Shown one piece after another: positions 46,066-54,640 of a DNA stretch of 64,000 nucleotides. Source of the stretch: Bifidobacterium sp. (lineage in GTDB: Bacteria > Actinomycetota > Actinomycetes > Actinomycetales > Bifidobacteriaceae). Both the position numbers and the translations under genes were made by a program. The stretch's first letter is position 1. Each line of letters begins with the position of its first letter. The notes below the pieces were generated by a model, which did no database searches, had not been told where the DNA came from, and saw nothing but the letters and a program-made list of their open reading frames with translations. The stretch spans positions 1,240,001-1,304,000 of the forward strand of contig NZ_JALCLM010000001.1 of the NCBI RefSeq assembly GCF_022647885.1, written 5' to 3'.

Positions 46066-47739
46066 ATGAAACAGTCATGGTGGCAACACGCGGTCGTGTA
46101 TCAGGTGTACCCAAGGAGTTTTCAAGATAGCGATGGCGACGGTATAGGTGATCTTGCGGGCATTATTCAGCGGCTGCCATATATCAAGCAGCTCGGTGTA
46201 GACGTAATCTGGCTCAATCCTGTATACAAATCTCCTGACCGTGACAATGGATATGACATCAGCGATTATCGCGCCATACAGCCACGTTTCGGTGATATGA
46301 AGACCTTTGACACACTATTGGAAAAGGCACACGCATTAGGCTTGCACTTAGTGATGGATTTGGTAGTCAATCACACCTCAGATCAGCATGAATGGTTCAC
46401 AGAGAGTAAAAAGAGTAAAGACAACCCCTACAGGGACTTCTACTTCTGGCGCGATGGTGAACCCGAAACACCACCGAACAATTGGGGTTCGTATTTTGGC
46501 GGATCAACCTGGGAGTACGACGAGCCAAGCAAACAATATTATCTTCATCTCTTTGCTAAAGAACAGCCTGATCTGAATTGGGAGAATCCGGAAGTCAGAG
46601 AGCAAATCTGGGACACTATGCGTTTTTGGCTTGATAAAGGCGTAGATGGATTCAGAATGGATGTCATCAACTTCATCTCCAAGCCGCAAGGTTTACCAGA
46701 TGCACCTAATCCTGAGCACGCCAAATATGGCAATGTGGAGCCGATGGTCGCTGATGGTCCAAAGCTTAATGAGTACTTCAAGGAAATGAATAGCAAGGTA
46801 CTCTCAAAATATGATGCGATGAGCGTTGGTGAAATGCCTAGTGTTAAGGCTGAAGATGCCGTCCAATATGCAGGACTAGAAACTGGCGAGCTGAATATGG
46901 TGTTTCAGTTCGATCACGTTACGCTTGCGTTCAATGATGACCCACGACTGGGCAAGTGGAACGATAAACCTGTCAAGCTTGTAGCGTTGAAAAATGCACT
47001 CTCGAAGTGGCAAACAGCCCTTGACGGCAAAGCGTGGAACAGTCTGTACTGGAATAATCATGACAGAGCGAGAGCAGTTTCCAGATTTGGAAATGACAGT
47101 GCCGAATATCGCGAGCGCTCGGCAAAGATGCTTGCTCTAACACTGCACATGATGCAAGGCACACCGTATATATACCAAGGTGAAGAACTCGGTATGACCA
47201 ACGCACACTTCACTGAGCTATCCCAATATCAGGATATTGAATCTTTGGAGGCCTACCACCAATTTGTTGATGATGAACATTTAGTTGATCATGCAACGAT
47301 GATGCGGTATTTAGCTACTGAGTCAAGGGATAATGCGCGTACACCCATGCAATGGGACAGCAGCAAGAACAGTGGATTCACCGAAGGTAAACCATGGCTT
47401 GAACTCAATGCGAATTACCCTGAGATCAATGTTGAGCAGGAGATGAAGGATCCAAACTCAGTCTTGCACTTTTATCAGCAGCTCATCGAATTGCGTCATA
47501 ATAGCGATCTTATTGTGTATGGGAACTACATAGAATTAGACCCTGATGATGAAGAGGTGTTTGCCTACAAACGACAATATCAAGGCAGAACGATGCTGGT
47601 GCTGAGCAATTTCACAGATGGTACGGTGACCCGCGATTATCCTGTACCAGTCGACGACACCTTACTAATTTCAAATTATCCTGATGATCAGGGAACGACC
47701 CTGCGTCCCTATGAATCTAAGGCATATATGGTTGCATAG
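46066..47739 (+). CDS. GH13 alpha-glucosidase (oligo-1,6-glucosidase type)
   Basis: A 557-residue cytoplasmic glycoside hydrolase. Conserved regions are DVIWLNPVYKSPDRDNGYDI, LVMDLVVNHTSDQH, the nucleophile in GVDGFRMDVINFIS (Asp near residue 202), acid/base Glu in MSVGEMPSV and the third acid in LYWNNHDRARAVSRF. The set resembles GH13 subfamily 31, which cuts isomaltose, panose, sucrose or similar short alpha-glucosides. ATG 46066 (MKQSWWQHAVVYQVYPRSF) follows AAAGGA; the frame continues upstream without family match. Acts on sugar imported by the neighbouring transporter; the precise linkage is unknown. Confidence 0.92.
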   Translation: MKQSWWQHAVVYQVYPRSFQDSDGDGIGDLAGIIQRLPYIKQLGVDVIWLNPVYKSPDRDNGYDISDYRAIQPRFGDMKTFDTLLEKAHALGLHLVMDLVVNHTSDQHEWFTESKKSKDNPYRDFYFWRDGEPETPPNNWGSYFGGSTWEYDEPSKQYYLHLFAKEQPDLNWENPEVREQIWDTMRFWLDKGVDGFRMDVINFISKPQGLPDAPNPEHAKYGNVEPMVADGPKLNEYFKEMNSKVLSKYDAMSVGEMPSVKAEDAVQYAGLETGELNMVFQFDHVTLAFNDDPRLGKWNDKPVKLVALKNALSKWQTALDGKAWNSLYWNNHDRARAVSRFGNDSAEYRERSAKMLALTLHMMQGTPYIYQGEELGMTNAHFTELSQYQDIESLEAYHQFVDDEHLVDHATMMRYLATESRDNARTPMQWDSSKNSGFTEGKPWLELNANYPEINVEQEMKDPNSVLHFYQQLIELRHNSDLIVYGNYIELDPDDEEVFAYKRQYQGRTMLVLSNFTDGTVTRDYPVPVDDTLLISNYPDDQGTTLRPYESKAYMVA

Positions 47740-48200
47740 CGCCAACAGCAGTGCCTATTCAAGCCCTGAGTTTGGAGTATTGGGAAACTGGTAGTGGGAA
47801 CTGTGTAGTAAGCATTGTGTAATGGAAACTGGGCAATGGCAACTAGGCAATGGCAACTGTGTAATGACAGTTGTCTGGCAGGAAAGAACAGCGCGAGCTC
47901 TATGCTGTGAGCCGCGATAGCAACTAACTGTGCAATGGAGCGTGTGACGAAGCGAGATAAAGCACTTCGATGCGTGACGCGCTGTATTGCACAGTGCTGT
48001 TTACACAGTGTTGTATAAGCAGCGCTGCTTACTACGCAGTACTGCTTATACACAGTGCTGTTGATGGGCAGCGTTGGTTATCATATGGCCTTGGTTCTTG
48101 TATGACTTCGTTCATGACGTGTATGACATTGTCGCAGTGCCACACAGTTTTCTTGCCATTGTGCGAGGCTGCCAGCAGTGAAGAAGTCAGGGAGATATGA
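47740..48200 (+). repeat. degenerate repeat and inverted-repeat region
   Basis: About 460 bp without a gene. The left part has degenerate tandem units of type GGCAATGGCAACT (47830-47865); the right part repeats ACACAGTGCTGTT/ACACAGTGTTGTA (48001-48062). The halves are mutually inverted: ACTGTGTAGTAAGC (47800-47813) against GCTTACTACGCAGT (48027-48040), and ACTGTGCAAT (47927-47936) against ATTGCACAGT (47986-47995). A long imperfect hairpin RNA is thus possible. It lies between the GH13 gene and the dehydrogenase gene. Confidence 0.65.
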
Positions 48201-48296
48201 CCGCTGACCGTGAAGCTACAAGTCTCTTACTCTGCTTGTGCGCATAATGGAAGCATAGTAATGAGTCACTGCAGGCTGAGGGGGATGGTCCACACC

Positions 48297-49262
48297 ATGA
48301 CATGCATCATCAATTGTTTGCCGTTGAATGACGAGGAACGCAGACGTTTTCAGGATGCTGGGGGAGATATACAGCAGGAATTTGTGGGGGACTTCTCTAC
48401 TCGACGTAGTCTTTCATGGCAGGCAAGCATTCCTGAAGAATTTAGAGCGCAGGCTACAGCTGTAATTGGGAATGCCCCAGCTTCGCAGCTTCGCGATTGC
48501 CCGCAATTACAGTGGCTGCAAACATTTAGTGCCGGCGTCGACGGTTACCTCAAACCAGGCGCCCTTGCGACAGATGTGCAGGTTACTAGTGCTTCTGGTG
48601 CTTACGGTCAGGCTGTTTCTGAGCATTTATTCGCAATGACCCTATCACTGATGAAAAATCTGATGTTATATCGAGACAGACAGCATGAACATCGGTGGGA
48701 ACCCTCTGGTCATGTCGGATCACTTGATGGTGCCAATGTGCTCGTTTTGGGTACCGGAGATATAGGCGCTCATTTCGCACGTCTTTGCAAGGCTTGTGGA
48801 TCACATACTATTGGTGTGCGGCGTAATGCGAAAGCTCTTGTTGACAGCATCGACGACATGCATTCATTCGAAGATCTTGATGACCTGCTCAAGCAGGCAG
48901 ACGTTGTTGCCTTAGCGCTTCCTTCTACTCCTGAGACTCGTCACATTATTAATGCTGATCGCTTGAGTCTGATGCGGGACAATGCCATTGTAGTCAATGC
49001 GGGCAGAGGAGATGCAATCGACTGTGATGCGTTAGCGCAGGCATTATCGCAGCAGCACATATCAGCAGCGGGTTTGGACGTGACAGATCCTGAGCCTTTG
49101 CCTGTTGACCATCCTCTATGGGACGAACCGCGGTGTCTTATCACGCCTCATATCGCGGGTGGCACACATTTGCAATCAACAGCTGACCGAATCATTGCAA
49201 TCGCTCTCGAGAACGTGCGAAGGTACGCTCAAGGACAAGCTCTGAATAATAGGATGCGGTGA
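48297..49262 (+). CDS. D-isomer-specific 2-hydroxyacid dehydrogenase-family protein
   Basis: A 321-residue NAD(P)-dependent oxidoreductase-like protein. The Rossmann motif VLVLGTGDIGAHFARLCKA is near residue 145; the substrate arginine sits in VVNAGRGDAIDCDAL, and the catalytic Glu/His positions in DVTDPEPLPVDHPLW and ITPHIAGGTH. Start is uncertain: ATG 48297 gives the family-like beginning MTCIINCLPLNDEER, but ATG 48285 and 48261 are in frame, and the GAGGGGGA before them fits none ideally. The stop overlaps the next start (GTGA). Substrate unknown; relatives act on glyoxylate or hydroxypyruvate-type acids. Confidence 0.83.
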   Translation: MTCIINCLPLNDEERRRFQDAGGDIQQEFVGDFSTRRSLSWQASIPEEFRAQATAVIGNAPASQLRDCPQLQWLQTFSAGVDGYLKPGALATDVQVTSASGAYGQAVSEHLFAMTLSLMKNLMLYRDRQHEHRWEPSGHVGSLDGANVLVLGTGDIGAHFARLCKACGSHTIGVRRNAKALVDSIDDMHSFEDLDDLLKQADVVALALPSTPETRHIINADRLSLMRDNAIVVNAGRGDAIDCDALAQALSQQHISAAGLDVTDPEPLPVDHPLWDEPRCLITPHIAGGTHLQSTADRIIAIALENVRRYAQGQALNNRMR

Positions 49263-50092
49263 AACGCTTGACTGGTGAGCAGAGAGAACCTAACGATAAC
49301 TCAGAGCATACGATGCGTGCTTCAGGTGAAGAGCATAACTCGGCAACTGAGCATCATGTGATTCGTAAAGTGCTGATTTTTTCGGTCGCTGCATTGCTTG
49401 GCTTAAGTGCAGGCGCATATGCTACACATACACTGCGCTCACAGTCTCAACATAATCAATCTGCGAGTACATCCAATGCTGGTGCAGCAGCTACAACTCA
49501 TGCAGCCCGTAATGTGTTGAAAAGCACCAGTGACTTCGATCGTGATGGGATCGATGACTATAGCGATATCGTTCAAGGGGCACATCTTCAAGCTAAAGCT
49601 CATCCCAAATACGATGATGGATATTACCAAGGCGGATATCCTCCCGAGGGTAAAGGCGCTTGTACTGATATGGTCTGGCATGCTTTCGCTAATGCAGGTT
49701 ATGACCTCAAAGCCATGGTCGACAAAGATATTGCCGATGCCCCAGCTGCCTATGCAGGTGTGGCACCATCACCTGATCCCAATATTGACTTTCGTAGAGT
49801 TGGTGTGTTGGGGGTGTTCTTTACCCGATATGGTGAAAGCCTTACCACCGATACTTCACAACACCAGCAGTGGCAGCAAGGTGATCTTGTCATATTCGAC
49901 AACACTTGGCATATAGGAATTGCCTCAGATAACAGGGACAGTCACGATATCCCGCTGTTACTACACAATATGGGGCAACAACAGCGGGAAAATGACTATC
50001 TCAGCTTTTCCAGCCGACGTCCAATCACCAAACATCTCAGATTTGCACCAGAAAAGCTTCCTTCAGCGCTCAGAATCGCCTGGCATAGCTGA
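49259..50092 (+). CDS. DUF1287-family exported protein
   Basis: A 277-residue protein beginning at a GTG overlapping the previous stop by 4 bases. Residues ~35-56 (KVLIFSVAALLGLSAGAYAT) form a signal anchor, followed by a Ser/Ala/Gln-rich linker and a ~180-residue DUF1287 domain with YYQGGYPPEGKGACTDMVWHAF (conserved Cys-Thr-Asp) and a later QGDLVIFDNTWHIGIASD. This is a cysteine/histidine arrangement like NlpC/P60 hydrolases, so a cell-wall amidase or transglutaminase-like role is possible but unproven. Followed by a T6 tract and a palindromic element. Confidence 0.82.
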   Translation: MKRLTGEQREPNDNSEHTMRASGEEHNSATEHHVIRKVLIFSVAALLGLSAGAYATHTLRSQSQHNQSASTSNAGAAATTHAARNVLKSTSDFDRDGIDDYSDIVQGAHLQAKAHPKYDDGYYQGGYPPEGKGACTDMVWHAFANAGYDLKAMVDKDIADAPAAYAGVAPSPDPNIDFRRVGVLGVFFTRYGESLTTDTSQHQQWQQGDLVIFDNTWHIGIASDNRDSHDIPLLLHNMGQQQRENDYLSFSSRRPITKHLRFAPEKLPSALRIAWHS

Positions 50093-50108
50093 TTTTTTCG
50101 CTATGGAT

Positions 50109-50226
50109 TCGTTTGTGCAGGGATTATTGCGCATACCCCAAGTAGCTAGATGATGAAAGTGGCGGAATTCCGGCCTATTGCAGCATCGAATACTTGGTAT
50201 ATCCCAATAAATCCCTACACAAACGG
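50109..50226 (+). repeat. palindromic element, family A copy 4 (118 bp)
   Basis: Arms TCGTTTGTGCAGGGATT (50109-50125) and AATCCCTACACAAACGG (50210-50226), each with one difference from the family sequence. The interior starts ATTGCGCATACCCCAAGTA like copy 1 and contains AGTGGCGGAATTCCGG like copy 2. It begins 17 bases after the DUF1287 gene stop. Confidence 0.9.
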
Positions 50227-50491
50227 AGGATCTATTGGAATCAAGACATATTTGGCGAGAAATACACGCGGAATACTCATAAAATCCTCAATACATCAGC
50301 TTTCGACAGTCCGACATTCGCTCATGTCCACCCATGGACTATCCTTATTGAGGTTGCGGAGCCGATATCGTTCGGTTTCATCAAACGTGACCCGTTTAAA
50401 GCCAATGGTATAAAGCCAATGCGTACAGCCGTTGCATGTGGGGCCTTCAGGTCAGATGCGCAACGTCAGCCATGAGGGGCAGGTGAGAACG
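50227..50491 (+). other. gene-free stretch before corA
   Basis: No gene is supported. A short direct repeat AAAGCCAATG occurs twice (near 50398 and 50413). No clear promoter could be chosen for corA. Confidence 0.4.
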
Positions 50492-51442
50492 ATGATGAGG
50501 GTATTCAGCACCATCAATGGACAAATAGAACAAATAGAAAAACCGGAAAACGGTTCATGGTTATGTTTAAGCGAACCTTCAGATGTTGAACTCGCTAATG
50601 TGTCTCAGACAACGGGCATCGATTTAGCTGATTTGCGTGCACCTCTAGATGACGAAGAACGTTCTCGTGTTGATGTCGAAGACGGTTACACGATGGTCAT
50701 CGTGGATATTCCAACTGTAGAAAATCGCGGTGGTAGAGACTGGTACGAAACCATTCCTTTGTCGATTATCGTCACAGAAGGTTTGATTATCACTGTTTGT
50801 ATGCAGGATACGCCAGTACTGCATCCCTTCATGGAGGGGACCATTCGAGGTTTCAACACCTTCATGAAGTCCCGTTTCATCCTACAAATTCTGTATAGGA
50901 ACGCCACCACATATCTTCGCTATCTACGCATTATTGATCGTGAATCAGATAAATTAGAGCTTAAGCTTAGGCATTCTATGCAGAATCGTGAGATTGTGAT
51001 GCTGCTAGAGTTGAGCAAAACCTTGGTCTATTTCGCTACCAGCTTGAAGTCTAACGAAATTGTTTTGGAGAAATTGACGAGTTTAGATCGCATACGTCAA
51101 TATCCAGATGATGAGGATTTGTTGGGCGATGTCATAACAGAAAATAAGCAGGCAATAGAGATGGCGAACATCTATTCGGGCGTTCTGTCGAATATGACTG
51201 ATGCTTTTGCTTCGATTGTGTCAAACAATGTGAGCAATGTGATGAGAATATTCACTATTATCTCTATCACGCTCTCCATTCCAACGCTGATTTTTTCTAT
51301 GTATGGCATGAACTTTCAAACAGGAATGTTGGGAATGCCATTAACTGATAAACCGTGGGGTTTCGTGGCCATAATCGTGTTTTCAATGGTGTTATCCATT
51401 TTGGTGACCTGGTTCCTGACTAGATCGAAAATGTTTAAGTAG
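50492..51442 (+). CDS. corA: CorA-family divalent cation transporter
   Basis: A 316-residue membrane protein of the CorA Mg2+ channel family. A cytoplasmic N-terminal domain of ~250 residues with long helices is followed by two membrane spans near the C-terminus; the signature YGMNF (IFSMYGMNFQTGMLG) ends the first. In-frame ATGs at 50492 and 50495 both follow AGGTGAG; the frame upstream to 50432 has no family match. The GMN motif supports cation transport, but Co2+ or Zn2+ transport by close relatives is possible. Confidence 0.92.
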   Translation: MMRVFSTINGQIEQIEKPENGSWLCLSEPSDVELANVSQTTGIDLADLRAPLDDEERSRVDVEDGYTMVIVDIPTVENRGGRDWYETIPLSIIVTEGLIITVCMQDTPVLHPFMEGTIRGFNTFMKSRFILQILYRNATTYLRYLRIIDRESDKLELKLRHSMQNREIVMLLELSKTLVYFATSLKSNEIVLEKLTSLDRIRQYPDDEDLLGDVITENKQAIEMANIYSGVLSNMTDAFASIVSNNVSNVMRIFTIISITLSIPTLIFSMYGMNFQTGMLGMPLTDKPWGFVAIIVFSMVLSILVTWFLTRSKMFK

Positions 51443-51696
51443 TGCCGTGACTGTGTTCACTACCGTTAAACACCGCTAGAATTGTTCGAGCATGCTGCAA
51501 GTGACAGCACTGAAGTCCATGACTCAGTGCTGCTCAGCATGTTGTGCCTTGTCCTCTAGACATTCATGAGCTAGTTAAGCGTTTGTGAGCAATTTCTTTC
51601 CCTGTTTACAAAGCTGTGTTAGGTTAATGCGGAAGATGAGCAACTATGACATCCTGCGTGATAGGGCATTCATCCAAGAGAAAGGATCACTCAGCT

Positions 51697-52497
51697 ATGA
51701 CAGATGGTTCTGTGTCTGCTGCCTTGAAGAGTGGAGAGAGCGAAGCCGATCAACTGACTGCTAAGCCTCTTGTGGAAGTAAGCCATGTCGAAAAATATTT
51801 CGGCGATTTGCATGTGCTCAAAGATATCAATCTGAAGGTAACTAAGGGAGAAGTACTGGTTATCATCGGACCGTCTGGTTCAGGAAAATCTACACTGTGC
51901 CGAACGATTAATAGGCTTGAGGCCATTGATTCTGGTGTAATTCGCATCGATGGAGAGCCATTGCCTCAAGAGGGCAAGGACTTAACCAGGTTGCGTGCAG
52001 AGGTTGGTATGGTCTTCCAATCGTTCAATTTATTTGCGCATAAGACGATTCTCGATAATGTGACACTTGCTCCACGAAAAGTGCGTCGCATTAGTAAAGA
52101 ACAAGCCGAGAAGGAAGCTATGGAGCTTCTTGCCCGTGTCGGCGTCGACTCTCAGGCAAAGAAACTTCCCGCACAACTCTCCGGTGGACAGCAGCAACGA
52201 GTTGCTATTGCTCGCTCATTGGCTATGCATCCTAAAGTGATGTTGTTTGATGAGCCTACTAGTGCTCTCGACCCAGAAATGATTAATGAAGTGCTTGATG
52301 TCATGGTGGACCTTGCTAAAGAAGGTATGACCATGATTGTGGTAACGCACGAGATGGGCTTTGCCCGTCAGGCAGCTAATCGTGTGGTATTCATGGCTGA
52401 TGGTGAGATTCTTGAAGAAGGTTCTCCTATTGAGTTCTTTGAGCACACCAAGACGGAACGCGCCAAGGACTTCCTCGGCAAGATTCTTGACCATTAA
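51697..52497 (+). CDS. gluA: amino-acid ABC transporter ATP-binding protein (GluA-like)
   Basis: A 266-residue ABC ATPase for polar amino-acid uptake. Walker [21 protein letters not shown]-loop [19 protein letters not shown], signature [17 protein letters not shown], Walker [15 protein letters not shown] and the His switch VVTHEMGFA are complete. The gene order with a binding protein and two permeases matches gluABCD of Corynebacterium. ATG 51697 follows GAAAGGA by ~10 bases. A terminator-like hairpin and a long gap separate it from gluB, which is unusual for a four-gene ABC operon. Glutamate as substrate is likely but not proven (glutamine is an alternative). Confidence 0.88.
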   Translation: MTDGSVSAALKSGESEADQLTAKPLVEVSHVEKYFGDLHVLKDINLKVTKGEVLVIIGPSGSGKSTLCRTINRLEAIDSGVIRIDGEPLPQEGKDLTRLRAEVGMVFQSFNLFAHKTILDNVTLAPRKVRRISKEQAEKEAMELLARVGVDSQAKKLPAQLSGGQQQRVAIARSLAMHPKVMLFDEPTSALDPEMINEVLDVMVDLAKEGMTMIVVTHEMGFARQAANRVVFMADGEILEEGSPIEFFEHTKTERAKDFLGKILDH

Positions 52498-52506
52498 CGT
52501 AGAACA

Positions 52507-52545
52507 GCTGCTGTGATGGGCAAACTTCGCGGTTCTCACAGCAGC
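52507..52545 (+). terminator. hairpin after gluA
   Basis: GCTGCTGTGA (52507-52516) and TCACAGCAGC (52536-52545) are perfectly complementary around a 19-nt loop, followed by CTTCCTTAAAAACTT. It starts 9 bases after the gluA stop and would limit read-through into gluB. Confidence 0.65.
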
Positions 52546-52975
52546 CTTCCTTAAAAACTTCTAGGCACGTTAAGTCCCCCCATGTGGTTCAGTAGCGGCT
52601 TGGCTATAAGTCCTTGGAAGTACAGATTACAGAGGTGCTTGGTGTGCGCAGATGTTGAGCGTGCGCCGAATATGAAAATCGCCAAGGTATTGCATGTCTA
52701 GTGTCTACCACAGCTTGTGCGAAATTTCATGAACAATATGGATGTTGTTGCTGCATACGATGTTTCACTACTTTCGCTCCGTCAGGGATTTTCCCGACGC
52801 GCAGTGTTAGAAAGTGGAAGATTTCAGAAGCATGACATGAGCGAGTAACAACGTCGAGTCATCATATAGCAGGTGCGAGAAGCATATCAGCGACCGTGGG
52901 TACTTCACTTGATGGACACGTCGCAAGACATATGCGCTCCAGCCCGTTATGGATGAAAGAAGAGAGGAAATAACG
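52546..52975 (+). other. long gap between gluA and gluB
   Basis: About 430 bp without a gene. It includes a bulged hairpin at 52780-52799 (CGTC-A-GGGA ... TCCC-GACG). The length suggests a separate promoter for gluBCD, but no clear -35/-10 pair could be chosen with confidence. Confidence 0.45.
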
Positions 52976-53833
52976 ATGAACGCGGTATTTAAGAAAGCTT
53001 TAGCTGCAGCAGTGGCAGTGGTCAGCCTGACCTCACTAGCAGCTTGTGGCGGATCGGCAGATAGCTCAAGTAGCGCCGATGGACCAAAAATCAAGATTGG
53101 TATCAAATTCGATCAGCCAGGTCTGGGATATAAACAGGGGAGCACATACACCGGTTTCGATGTTGATGTTGCTAAGTATGTAGCGAAGAAACTCGGCTAC
53201 TCTGAAGACCAGATTGAATGGAAAGAAGCTCCTTCCAAGCAGCGTGAAACCTTGATTCAAAATGGCGACGTCAATATGGTGGTTGCTACTTATTCAATCT
53301 CTGATGATCGTAAGAAAGTCGTTGACTTCGCAGGACCATATTTCGTGGCTGGTCAAGACCTTCTGGTTCGTTCTAATGAAAAGTCTATTACTGGCCCGAG
53401 CTCATTGGATGGAAAGAAGTTGTGCTCGGTTACAGGCTCTACTTCGGCTCAGACCATCAAGGACCATTACGCCAGCAAAGTTCAGTTGATGGAACAAAGC
53501 GGATATGCAGAGTGCGTGACTGCACTGATTTCAGGAACTGTTGATGCAGTGACTACTGATGACATCATTCTCGCAGGTCTTGCATCAGCCAAGGGTGATG
53601 GACAGTTGAAGGTTGTCGGCAAGCCTTTCACACAAGAGCGTTACGGCATTGGTGTGAAGAAGGGTGACACTACCTTGGTCAAGAAGATCAATGCAGCACT
53701 TAAAGAGATGGAAGAGGACGGTTCTTGGCAGAAGGCTCTTGACAGCGCCACCAAGGGCACTGGTTACAAAGCCAACTCAGAGTACAATCCTCCAACAGCC
53801 TTCGATGCAGCATCAAGCACGCAAGATTTCTAA
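52976..53833 (+). CDS. gluB: amino-acid ABC transporter substrate-binding lipoprotein (GluB-like)
   Basis: A 285-residue extracellular solute-binding protein (SBP family 3). A signal peptide ends in the lipobox SLAACGG (Cys near residue 24), so it is lipid-anchored outside the membrane. The domain carries GFDVDVAKYVAKKLGYSE, VVATYSISDDRKKVVDFAGP and GTVDAVTTDDIILAGL, as in glutamate/glutamine binding proteins. ATG 52976 follows AGAGGA. It is the substrate-recognition part for the permeases GluC and GluD and the ATPase GluA. Confidence 0.9.
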   Translation: MNAVFKKALAAAVAVVSLTSLAACGGSADSSSSADGPKIKIGIKFDQPGLGYKQGSTYTGFDVDVAKYVAKKLGYSEDQIEWKEAPSKQRETLIQNGDVNMVVATYSISDDRKKVVDFAGPYFVAGQDLLVRSNEKSITGPSSLDGKKLCSVTGSTSAQTIKDHYASKVQLMEQSGYAECVTALISGTVDAVTTDDIILAGLASAKGDGQLKVVGKPFTQERYGIGVKKGDTTLVKKINAALKEMEEDGSWQKALDSATKGTGYKANSEYNPPTAFDAASSTQDF

Positions 53834-53947
53834 GAGTACATCCATGTTGACGGGTTGTATCGTTAGAGTAATGCTTCTACGGTATGACTCGTCAGCACGA
53901 TTGCTCAATGTGTCGAATAGTAGGAAGAACTAAAGAAAAGAGGAAGC

Positions 53948-54625
53948 GTGTCTGATTTCACGACATTGTTCTCCACGTACGATGTGCTTGGCGCTTTTAA
54001 GGTAAACATCGAATTGACGTTATGGAGCGCCCTGTTCTCATTGATACTCGGTATTGTGCTCGTCATGATGCGCATATGCCCTGTGCCAAGTCTGAGAGGC
54101 TTTGCGACAGGCTTCGTCGAGTTTTTCAAGAACATGCCATTAACCATCATCATGGTGTTCATGATTTTAGGAGTCTTTGGGCAGCTAAAGTTTCAGTTCT
54201 CCGATAACTTCGACACGAATTTCTTCTGGCTTGCAGTTTGCGGATTGTCTTTATACACCTCAGTATTCGTCTGTGAATCATTGCGTTCGGGTATTAACAC
54301 TGTGCCGCTTGGTCAGGCAGAAGCAGCCCGTTCACTTGGTCTTGGTTTTATGCAGTCAGCTCGTATCGTGATTCTTCCACAGGCGTTTAGAGGTTCTGTT
54401 GCTCCGCTGGGCAATACCTTGATTGCACTGTTGAAGAATTCGACAGTTGCAGCTGCTGCTTCGGTGAGTACAGAAACATCCAGCTTGATGAGTTCGATGA
54501 TTGAGAATGATGCTTCAAAGATTGTGACCATCTTCCTCATCTTTGCTATCGGTTACGTCATTATGATTATTCCAATTGGTCTGATCACTACATGGCTCTC
54601 GAATAAGCTTGCGGTACGCAGGTAG
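53948..54625 (+). CDS. gluC: amino-acid ABC transporter permease (GluC-like)
   Basis: A 225-residue inner-membrane permease of the His/Glu/Gln type with about five membrane spans. VEFFKNMPLTIIMVFMILGV and the coupling loop EAARSLGLGFMQSARIVILP (EAA motif) near residues 121-140 are typical. It starts at GTG 53948 after AGAGGAAGC. It follows gluB by 114 bases and gluD by 15 bases, consistent with a heterodimeric channel made from one transcript. Confidence 0.9.
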   Translation: MSDFTTLFSTYDVLGAFKVNIELTLWSALFSLILGIVLVMMRICPVPSLRGFATGFVEFFKNMPLTIIMVFMILGVFGQLKFQFSDNFDTNFFWLAVCGLSLYTSVFVCESLRSGINTVPLGQAEAARSLGLGFMQSARIVILPQAFRGSVAPLGNTLIALLKNSTVAAAASVSTETSSLMSSMIENDASKIVTIFLIFAIGYVIMIIPIGLITTWLSNKLAVRR

Positions 54626-54640
54626 ACAGGGAGAATGATT

